From: Arachis hypogaea
Taxonomy: Eukaryota; Streptophyta; Magnoliopsida; Fabales; Fabaceae
Direction: 5' to 3'
Length of the DNA stretch: 64,000 nt
Assembly (NCBI RefSeq): GCF_003086295.3
Contig: NC_092052.1
Location: 75,075,559-75,139,558 of the forward strand
In this document: piece by piece, positions 55,656 through 64,000 of the stretch
Numbering within the stretch: the stretch's first letter is position 1
How the letters are laid out: each line of letters opens with the position of its first letter
Made by a program: the position numbers and the translations under genes
Notes under the pieces: model-generated
The model's database searches: none
Told to the model about the DNA's origin: nothing
Seen by the model: the letters and a program-made list of their open reading frames with translations, nothing else

Positions 55656-56099
55656 CTGGATAAAGGAGAGAAAGATCCGAAGAAGGTTGAAGACAGAACC
55701 CAGAATGAGGAAAGCACCAACAGCAAGCGTCGCAGAAAGAAACACGAAAAATGCAAGCCTCGGGTAAAACAGAAAGGCAAGAAAAAAGGGGGAAGTTACA
55801 ACAAGAAAGGAACGGATTAGAGAAAACCGTTTCTTGTGTATGAAATTCAAAATGAAAGAGGTAAAGAGAAACGGAGCACGAAGGGAATTAATGAGGTTAT
55901 TAAACCCTCGCACATTCCCAAGACAATAATATAAATGCAAAAGCGCACGCCTCCAAACTAAAGAAAGCGAAGGCAAAACACTTCACATTCAAAAACTTCA
56001 GCGGAATCAACCAACGTGCTCGAGCTCGGCCTTTCCAACAAAGGATTAAAGACCTAAAATCTAAAGGACTCGACCTCAAAAAAAGAAGGCCGTACTCAA
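55656..56099 (-). promoter_or_regulatory. Probable leader and promoter region of the antisense gene
   Basis: Reading leftward: GC-richer stretch, TTTATATTATTG (about 55923-55934) as a possible TATA region, then a CT-rich leader. No clear ORF; the short ORFs here are Phe/Leu/Ser-rich translations of the CT-rich DNA. Confidence 0.4.
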
Positions 56100-56109
56100 G
56101 CAGGGGCAC
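56100..56109 (+). other. Polypurine tract of element C
   Basis: GCAGGGGCAC directly before the 3' LTR start TGTTCATACC. Confidence 0.7.
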
Positions 56110-56642
56110 TGTTCATACCCTGGGTCGAGTTGTCCGACCCGAGCTGTTTAGCGACAAGTCGACCGACCTCTTTAGGTCAGGACTATCCGACCTCTTCTCA
56201 GAGAGCTCGGCCAAATCACCAGAAAAGCCCAAATAGGGCCCAAATAGAGGAACGCGACCCGAATCCAAAGGCAGCCCAAGCCTACAGAGATAAAGGCGGT
56301 TCCCTTGAAGATAAGATGACCTCACTCAAAGATAAGATAAGATAAGATAACTATCTTATCTCCAGAAAGGTCACTCCACACCATTATAAATACACTAGAG
56401 CACCCAGGTATAACTCATACTCTGATTCTACATATACCTGCTTAATACCCTTGCTAACTTAAGCATCGGAGTCCCTTGCAGGTACCACCACCCTCCGGTG
56501 ACAAAGGATCAGCACCATCACCAGTCCAGCAAGTCAGACACAGCAGCTCCGGTCGCCATCCACGAGCCGAACACGTCATCCCTGACTAGTACAGAAGATC
56601 TCATCCGAGATCAACCTATAGTTTCAGGTAACCCTCGGAACA
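56110..56642 (+). repeat. 3' LTR of element C (533 bp)
   Basis: Same ends as the 5' copy. GATAA palindrome at 56341-56360 with one more GATAA unit upstream than the 5' LTR, TATAAATA at 56385-56392. Confidence 0.97.
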
Positions 56643-58129
56643 GCTAGTAAAGAATTTTATAAAAATAATCACATTGTAGGTATAGTTTCTAAACCAACAG
56701 AGAATCCTTTCGTACAAAAGTTTTGGTTGTCACTAAAGCAAACCCAATTAAATTGATAACCGAAGTATTTAAACCTCGGGTCGTCTCTCAAGGAATTGCA
56801 GGGAAGTATGATTTATTATTAGTTATGGAAAAGTATCTTTTTGGGTTTTTGAAATAGGGAACAAGGAAATAAATTGGCAAGAATGCTAATTAATTATCAT
56901 GAAAAACTTTTGGCAAGGTATGAGAACTAGGAATCCTATCCTAGTTATCCTTATCAATTGTGGTGAGAATTGTTTATTGCTCCCACAAAGTTAACCCTTA
57001 CTAAATAAAGGAAAGTCAAGTGGACTAATCAATGGGATTCCTCAAGTCCTAGTCAACTCCTGTGGAAAGACTAGCTTTAGAGGGATCCAAATCAATTAGC
57101 AAATTCTAATTTTCAATCAACAAGGAGTTTGATAACTCAAGTGTCACCAATTACTCAACCCAAGCCAAGAGGGGAAAAATCCAAATTATTTATATCATAA
57201 ATAGAAGAAAGCAATTTGAAGAGAAACTAAATATTAAAAGGGGAGAAATCTAAATATTAAAAGCACTAATTACATAAATTGAAGAAAACAACCATAAATC
57301 TGAAATACCTCAATTTGCATTAAATAAAGAAATCAAATCTAACCTGGAGTTCATAAACCAAATTGGAAAATAAACAAACTAAAGTAATAGAATAAATATA
57401 AGTAGAAGAGAAACTAAATTAAAGGAACATTGAATATGGAATGGAGAAGAAGTAAACCTAACCTAAGAGAAATCCTAAATCCTAAAACCTAAGAGAGAGG
57501 AGAGAGCCTCTCTCAATCTAGAAAACTACATCTAAAACCTAAAATTATGAATTATGAGAAGTGTGATTGATGAATGATTTGATTCCCTCATTCTCCAGCC
57601 CCTATTCTGTGTTTCTGGGCTTGGATTTGGGCCAAAAAGGGGCCCAGAAATCGCTGAGGGTGTTTTCTGCAACATTCTGAACGTGGCGTCTGTCACGCGT
57701 TCACGTGGGTCACGCGTGCGCGTCATTTGGAGATTTTTCTTGTCACGCGTACGCGTCAGTCACGCGTACGCGTTGCTTGTGTTTTGCTCTTGGCACGCGT
57801 CCACGTCGTCCATGCACATGCATCGCTGCCATTTTCTTCAAAACTCCATTTTCGCGCATTCCTTCCACTTTCGCATATTTCCTTTCTGTCCTCTAAGCCA
57901 TTCCTGTCCTATTAATCCTGAAAAATACTTAACACACAGGTCACAGTATCGAATGGTAACAAAGGATAATCAAAATTAACAGTTTTAAGGCCTATGAAAC
58001 ATGTTTTCACATATATCACAGAATAAGGAAGGAATTGTAAAACCATGCAAATAATGTGAATAAGTGAGCAAAGACTTGAAAAAAACCACTCAATTGAGCA
58101 CAAGATAAATCATAAAACTGTAGTTTATC
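56643..58129 (-). repeat. 5' LTR of element E, main part (1.48 kb)
   Basis: Minus strand starts TGATAAACTACAG at 58129. It shares with the E 3' LTR the block from TAAAGAATTTTATAAAAATAATCAC to the CGCG-rich word cluster (57690-57830), and continues about 300 bp further right. The TATA position is again degraded (near 57591). Confidence 0.88.
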
Positions 58130-58274
58130 AGTAGTCTTTCTCTTCTTCTGTGGCATTTTGTCATAATCGCCAGATGGCAGAAATGGCTGCTTGCTGATGA
58201 GGACAGACATCCAGTCTGTCGACCGTCTCTCCACTCCATATAGAGCGGCTAATCTGGTGATCAACGACGGAAAG
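58130..58274 (-). pseudogene. Element J env-position ORF, upstream fragment
   Basis: One open frame: FPSLITRLAALYGVERRSTD, WMSVLISKQPFLPSGDYD, then a basic stretch KKRK ending at the E LTR. It matches the family seen in G in style (a conserved ITRLAxLxGV segment). The element D LTR interrupts it upstream. Confidence 0.65.
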
Positions 58275-58380
58275 TGTTCATACCCTGGGTCAAGCAGTCT
58301 GACCCAGGATGTTTAACGAGAAGCTGACCGACCTCTTCAGGTCAGACTATCCGACCTCTTCTTAAAGAGCACAGACAAAA
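58275..58380 (+). repeat. 5' LTR of element D, first ~105 bp only
   Basis: TGTTCATACCCTGGGTCAAG to AGAGCACAGACAAA, then gag sequence (ATGGGCCTCATCAATGG). The lost segment spans about 1.4 kb relative to C. Confidence 0.9.
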
Positions 58381-58385
58381 TGCCA

Positions 58386-59818
58386 CATCAATGGGCCTCA
58401 TCAATGGCCTGCGAGAGGGACCTTTTAGCCAATCTATATAAAAAAAATACCCCACATCTCTGAACGAAGTGCAAGAACGAGCGGAGAAATACATCAACAT
58501 GGAGGAAAATTCTCGACTAGGAGGGACCTCAAAATCCGGATTCACCTATCCTTCCCGGGACAAGGATAAAGAGTCCAAAAAGAAGGAAGATCGACATGGG
58601 GAAAAATAAAAAATACCACAATTACACCCCTCTTCGGGTGTCCCTTGTGGACGTCTACAGAGAAGTCTGCCACACTGAAAAAGTACCCCAGCTCGACCAC
58701 TCAAAGGCAAAAAAGGAGGAGGAAATCGGACCGAATATTGTGAATACCATCGAATCCGCAGGTATTCCACCAACGAATATTTTGACTTAAAAAATGTCAT
58801 AGAAAAACTAGTAAGAGAGGGAAAACTAGATCGGTATCTGGCCACCCGGGACGATGAGAAAAGAAAAAGAAGAAGGGACGAAGATGTCGGACGAACAGAG
58901 CGATCACCTCGTACACCAGAAAGTCAACTCCATATAATACACGGTGGATTTGAGGGAGGAGGAATCTCCAAATCATCTCGCAAAAGATACCTTAAAAAAG
59001 TGTATCATGTTGAGGGGAAAGAGGAAACAGCCGACATCCCTCCAATTACTTTCACCAAAGAAGATGCATCTGGTATCATCTTAGGACACGACGATCCCAT
59101 GGTCATCACAATTATACTAGTGAACGCAAATCTCCACTGCACCTTGATAGACGAAGGGAGTTCCACCGACATCTTGTTCAAAACTGCCTTCAACAAGCTC
59201 GGCCTGGAAGAAAAAGAACTTAGAGCATATCTGAACAGTCTGTTCGGACAGGGAGACACCCGAGTTCAACCACTTGGATATATATCACTACACACAACCT
59301 TCGGGAAAGGGAACCAATCAAAAACACTCAAGATAGACTACAACGTGGTCGACGTGAGCTCAGCCTACAACGCCATAATAGGTCGGACAACATTGAATCA
59401 GCTCGGCGTAATAGTCTCGACTCCACATCTGTGCATGAAATTCCCAACTGCAGAAGGAATAGCTACAATAAAAGCATACCAGAAGATGGCGTGCCGCTGT
59501 TACAACGAAAGTCTAAACCTCAGAGGCAGAAGAGAAAAATTCCACACAATCAAACTCGGTGGAGTTCAGAGGCTGGAAGAACTCCGCCCACAACCCGAAG
59601 GTGAAATAGAAAAAGTCCAGATCGGAGATATCCCGGACAAAACAACCAATATTGGTACGAACCTAAAGGGAGACATAAAAGAATCAATCATACAGTTCTT
59701 ACGAGATAATGTCGACCTCTTTGCATGGAAGGCTGCAGACATGCCGGGCATAGACTCCAAATTAATGTGCCACAAGTTGGCGGTCTACCCAGGATCTCGG
59801 CCAGTACAACAAAGGTGA
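58386..59818 (+). pseudogene. Element D gag (C-terminal part) and protease
   Basis: Gag resumes at INGLREGPFSQSI, has a stop at 58438, then NEVQERAEKYINMEENSRLG. The zinc-knuckle stretch is out of frame (58735-58790). Protease: DEGSSTDILF (usual DQGSS) near 59150, second lobe YNAIIGRTTLNQLG. The long intact frame 59000-59818 ends with TGA after VQQR. Confidence 0.86.
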
Positions 59819-61500
59819 AGAAAGATCAGGCCAAAACGATCCCAAGCTGTGGAAGAGCAGGTACAAGCTCTACTAGAAGCAGGATTCATAAGAGAAGTCA
59901 AGTATCCACTATGGCTAGCTAACATCATCTTGGTGAAAAAATCAAATGGGAAGTAGCGAATATGCACCGACTACACTGATCTCAACAAAGCCTGCCCAAA
60001 AGATCCTTGTCCACTCCCAAGTATCGATGCTTTGGTAGATGCCTCCTCCGGATATAAATACCTCTCATTTATGGATGCATATTCGGGATACAACCAAATC
60101 CCAATGTATCCACCCGACCAAGAAAAAACTTCATTCTTAACCCCAAAAGCAAACTACTGCTACATCGTCATTCCTTTTGGACTTAAAAACGCAAGAGCTA
60201 CTTATCAGAGATTAATGAATAAGATCTTTATTGATCACATCGGAAAAATTATGGAAGTCTATGTGGACGACATGTTAATAAAGACACAAAATGAGGAGAC
60301 GCTATTATCCGACCTGACCCAAGTGTTCGACACTATAAGAAGGCATGGCATGCGACTCAATCCTGCAAAATGCACCTTTGCAGTAGAAGCTGGCAAATTC
60401 TTGGGTTTTATGCTTACACAAAGAGAAATAGAGACAAATCCGGATAAATGCCGGGCCATACTCGACATGAAGAGCCCGACTTGTGTCAAAGAGGTACAAC
60501 AACTCAATGGGAGGTTGGCAGCCTTGTCCAAATTTCTAGCCGGATCGGCAATAAGATCTCTCCCTTTTTTACGCGACTCTAAGGAAGGGAAAGAAGTTTG
60601 AATGGACAACGCAGTGCGAGCAAGCCTTCCAAGATTTCAAAAGGTTCCTAGGACAACCACCTATCCTAACTCGGCCACGGGAAGGAGAACCACTCATATT
60701 GTACCTCGCAATAGGAAGTCGGGCAGTAGCCTCAGTACTAGTTCGAGAAGATGACATGGGGCAATAACCCATATACTTTATTAGTAAAGCATTACAAGGA
60801 TCCGAGCTGAACTACCAAAAAATAGAAAAATTTGCATACGCCCTCATACTAACATCTCGACAACTTCGTCAATACTTCCAAGCCCACACTATTAGGGTTC
60901 AGACTAACCAGCCTATAAAAGGGATTTTGCAGAAAACAGACCTAGCAGGCAGAATTTTGTAATGGGCAGTTGAGTTGTCCGAATTTGATCTTCAATATGA
61001 AACTCGGACAGCCATCAAATCACAATACCTGGCTGACTTCATCGTAGAATTTACAGACACCCCGAAACCCCCCATAGAATGGAGTCTCTACGTGGACGGT
61101 TCCTCAAATAAAACTGGAAGCGGCGCAGGTGTGATAATTGAAAGCGACCAAGGAACCCAAATCAAACTCTCCCTCAAATTTGGGTTCCCTATCTCAAACA
61201 ACCAAGCAGAATATGAGGCACTACTAGCTGGTTTGAAGCTGGCTAGGGAGGTTGGAGCTCAAAAGCTTATCATCTTCAGTGACTCGCAAGTAGTCACTTC
61301 ACAAATAGCAGGAAGCTACCAAGCCAAAAATCCCACAATGAAAAAATATTTGGAAAAAACCAGGGAACAACTCGGACAACTCAGAGAATATGAAGTCAGT
61401 CACATCCCCCGAGAACAGAATGCCCAAGCCGATGCACTCTCAAAACTAGCCAGCACCAAACCAGGGGGCAACAATAGAAGCCTCATCCAAAAAATGCTGT
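59819..61500 (+). pseudogene. Element D reverse transcriptase, RNase H and archaeal-type RNase H
   Basis: At the codon where A and C have TGA, D has CGA (Arg). A TAG replaces Trp at 59955. RT motifs SFMDAYSGYNQIPM, IPFGLKNARATYQRL (usual MPFG), VYVDDMLIKTQ. Frame changes near 60570 and 60600; TAA at 60765 and 60959. The second RNase H is intact: LYVDGSSNKTGSGAG, NNQAEYEAL, IFSDSQVV. Confidence 0.9.
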
Positions 61501-62794
61501 ATTTTCCGTCAATCTCGGAAGAAGAAAAAATCCTAGCCATAACAGGTCAAGATCAAGGATGGATGACTCCCATAATTAACTATCTCAAAACAGAAACACT
61601 CCCCACAGATGAAAAGGAGGCAAAGAGGTTAAAACGGGTGGCACAATACTACACTATCATAAATAATACTCTATACAAAAGAGGGATTTTAGTACCATTG
61701 TTAAAATGTGTGCCGACTTCCAATACAAGGGAAGTTTTAGAAGAAATACACAGTGGCATTGTGGCAACCAACTCGGAACGCAAGCACTTACCAAAAAAGT
61801 ACTCCGGACAGGATTTTATTGGCCAACTCTACAAAAGGAGGCCGCAGAGTTCATAAAGACATGTCCACCATGTCAAAAAGATGCTAACTTTCACATCGCC
61901 CCACCAGAGGAGCTCATCAGCGTGACCTCACCTTGGCCATTCGCAAAATGGGGACTCGACCTTCTCGGACCCTTCCCTCAGGGATCGGGACAAGTTAAAT
62001 TCCTCATAGTAGGGGTAGACTATTTCACAAAGTGGATCGAGGCAGAACCCCTAGCCAACGCCACTGCTCAAAGAAGTCAAAAATTTCTATATAGGAACAT
62101 TGTCACAAGGTTCGAGGTTCCATACTCCATCACCACAGACAATGTCACACAATTCACAGATGCAGGCTTCAGAAAGTTAATGGTCAACTTGAACATAAAA
62201 CACCAGTTCACTTTCATAGAACATCCCCAAGCCAATGGACAAGCCGAAGCTGCCAACAAGGTCATACTGGCCGGACTAAAATGGAGATTACAGGATGCAA
62301 AGGGAGCCTGGGCGGAAGAGCTCCCACACGTCCTAGGGGCATATCGAACAACGCCGCATTCCACCACAAAAGAATCACCCTTCCGATTAGCGTACGGAAT
62401 GGAGGCAATGATCCCAGTAGAAATTGAAGAAGGATCACCTAGAGTGATCCACTATAATGAAGAAGACAACTCCCAACTTCAAAGGGAAGAACTCGACCTA
62501 CTTCCGGAAGTCCAAGAAAGAGCTCAGATCAGGGAAGAATCACTAAAGTGTCGAATGGCTTCGAGATATAATCAAAAGGTAGTGCCATGAGGTTTCGCTG
62601 AGAATGACCTTATCCTAATCTGAAATGATATCAGAACAACTCGACCTGGAGAAGGAAAGCTGACAGCAAACTGGAAAGGACCCTACCGAGTTGTAGAAGT
62701 ACTTGGAAAGGGCTACTACAGACTGTCCGAACTCGATGTACGAGGGCTTCCCAGGTCGTGGCACGCCTACAACCTTAGAAGGTACTATAGTTAG
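61501..62794 (+). pseudogene. Element D integrase
   Basis: A one-base loss near 61760 shifts the frame inside the zinc finger, so the two halves overlap in different frames. Core: GVDYFTKWIEAE, TTDNVTQFTDAG (usual NGT) and HPQANGQAEAANK keep the three acidic residues. The ORF continues to 62590, then stops, with the usual C-terminal tail and final stop at 62792-62794. Confidence 0.9.
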
Positions 62795-63229
62795 GGATGA
62801 TAAAGGATCTTAGCATAAGGCGCACTCTTTTTCCCTGAAAAGGTTTTGTAATGAGGCACCAAGCCAAGACCTACCAATTATCCGACTTAAAGGGATAAAA
62901 ACTCCTGCATGTATATATTTGCATTTTCTTTTGAATAAAATATGTTTAGATATTCTACAAATTCTCAAGCCGTATTAATGTGAAATATTCATCGTCCGAT
63001 TATAAAGCAACAGATCGGCAGAAAGTGAAAATCAAATTCACTGCACGATCACGATAAAGACCAACAGAGATGAAAACCAAATTCATCAAAAGGTCGACCA
63101 AACGAGGATTGAACTCAATTTCTACAAATCAGCAAAGATGAAAACAGAATAATGTAAGAAGTTATCGAAAGTGATCCAAAGAAAGGACCTGACGAGGTCT
63201 TAATAAAATGGATTGCTAGATAATAACTT
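62795..63229 (+). other. Post-pol spacer of element D
   Basis: Collinear with 51672-52129 of C, including CTTTTTCCCTGAAAAG near 62826. No ORF. Confidence 0.78.
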
Positions 63230-64000
63230 AAAGACTGGCCGACGTTAAGAAGTCGGACCAGTCGCAATAACCAAAGTTATAAGTAAATCCATGGAAAGAG
63301 GTCTGGCCAGCCCTATAAAAGAGGATTACTATAACTTAGAAGGGCCCGACATGACGAAGTCGGCCCAAAACATAAAAGTTATAAAAGTAATCCCTGAAAG
63401 AGACCTGAACAAGGTCCAAGAAAGAGGATTACAAAAATAACTCAGAAGGGCCCGACATGACGAAGTCAGCCCAAAACATAAAAGTTATAAAAGTAATTCC
63501 TGAAAGAGACCTGAACAAGGTCCAAGAAAGAAGATTACAAAAATAACTCAGAAGGGCCCGACATGACGAAGTCGGCCCAAAACATAAAAGTTATAAAAGT
63601 AATCCCTGAAAGAGACCTGAACAAGGTCCAAGAAAGAGGATTACAAAAATAACTCAGAAGGGCCCGACATGACGAAGTCGGCCCAAAACATAAAAGTTAT
63701 AAAAGTAATCCCTGAAAGAGACCTGAACAAGGTCCAAAAAAGAAGATTACAAAAATAACTTAGAAGGGCCCGACATGACGAAGTCGGCCCAAAACACAAA
63801 AGTTATATAAGTAATCCCTAAAAGAGACCTGAACAAGGTACAGGGAAGAGGATTACAAAAATAACTTAGAAGGGCCCGACATGACGAAGTCGGCCCAAAA
63901 CACAAAAGTTATATAAGTAATCCTTGAAAGAGACCTGAACAAGGTCCAAGGAAGAGGATTACAAAAATAACTCAGAAGGGCCCGACATGATGAAGTCAGC
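63230..64000 (+). repeat. 3' tandem-repeat array of element D (106-bp units), continuing off the edge
   Basis: The landmark GAAGT ends at 63360, 63466, 63572, 63678, 63784, 63890 and 63996, an exact 106-bp period six times. Stems per unit: AGTTAT/ATAACT, GTAATCC/GGATTAC, GACCT/AGGTC, and GGGC(C)CGAC/GTCGGCCC. Units differ by only a few bases, so the array is recently homogenised. Confidence 0.96.

Larger units (their letters stand above)
45972..56642 (+). mobile_element. Element C: complete Tat-type Ty3/gypsy element, TSD GCTAG (10671 bp)
   Basis: GCTAG at 45967-45971 and 56643-56647 flanks it. Two LTRs of 533 bp differ at about 30 sites by hand count (5.6 percent, mostly transitions), so it is moderately old. 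Between them: primer site, gag-protease, RT with two RNase H domains, integrase, a tandem-repeat array, an antisense gene and a polypurine tract. It is the reference copy for A, B and D. All ORFs are broken. Confidence 0.96.
58275..64000 (+). mobile_element. Element D: Tat-type Ty3/gypsy element, right end outside the window
   Basis: Starts with the first ~105 bp of the standard LTR, then jumps into the middle of gag, so most of the LTR, primer site and gag N-terminus are deleted. Downstream it is collinear with C: protease, RT, two RNase H domains, integrase, spacer and tandem array. The 5 bp before the LTR, GAAAG, are one copy of its expected duplication. Confidence 0.92.

Noticed and set aside
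55575..55976. Hydrophobic 133-codon minus-strand ORF suggesting a membrane protein
   Set aside because: Phe/Leu/Ser composition comes from CT-rich leader DNA; it crosses the predicted leader intron donor and has no homologue I recognise.
63230..64000. Regular repeats resembling a CRISPR array
   Set aside because: The whole 106-bp unit is repeated with no unique spacers, and it lies in the 3' part of a eukaryotic retrotransposon.

Overview
This window is repeat-dense plant nuclear DNA. Essentially all of it is LTR retrotransposon sequence, with elements inserted into one another. I found no host protein-coding gene, tRNA or rRNA. The Ty3/gypsy Athila- and Tat-type polyproteins, primer-binding sites matching plant tRNA-Asp, and several LTR start and repeat motifs I remember from peanut (Arachis) suggest a legume, probably Arachis. 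That identification is inference from memory.

Layout, with working names A-L. K (about 6639-17609, +) is an element with very long LTRs and almost no interior. Tat-type element B (7825-14098, +) sits in its 5' LTR, Tat-type A (1-6638, -) abuts that LTR, and the 3' LTR is cut by G. G (17610-26677, -) is an Athila-type element with pol, an env-position ORF and a 3' LTR; solo LTR H (20892-22337) splits the ORF. An inverted LTR piece (26678-27047) joins G to G2 (27048-29317, -), a gag-protease derivative with an integrase-C-terminal-like tail but no RT. I (29318-32132, -) is a 3' LTR plus 3' leader. F (32133-38062, +) has a 5' LTR, gag, protease, RT, RNase H and the start of integrase. J (38067-41799 and 58130-58274, -) cuts F. 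J is interrupted by E (41800-45971 and 56643-58129, -), a non-autonomous element with one unfamiliar ORF. E is interrupted by C (45972-56642, +), a full-length Tat element with 533-bp LTRs, GCTAG target duplications and an antisense gene. D (58275-64000+, +) is another Tat copy that cuts J and leaves the window. L (11235-13311, -) is a solo LTR inside B.

The Tat elements A-D encode gag, protease, RT, RNase H, a second archaeal-type RNase H and integrase. Where the region is present (A, C, D) they carry tandem repeats of about 106 bp after pol. All coding regions are broken by stops, frameshifts or deletions. Target-site duplications fix several insertions: B (CTTAG), L (CAGCC), H (CAAGC/CAGGC) and C (GCTAG). 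The order of events is F before J before E before C, J before D, and K before B before L.

The signals least explained by ordinary annotation are small RNA-like structures that recur in different element families with paired base changes. They are a hairpin beside the polypurine tract and again internally (six copies), a hairpin just after the coding-region stop (three copies), and a four-stem fold in each 3' tandem-repeat unit (three arrays). Three families of short palindromic words also recur inside LTRs, and in one case inside a coding region.
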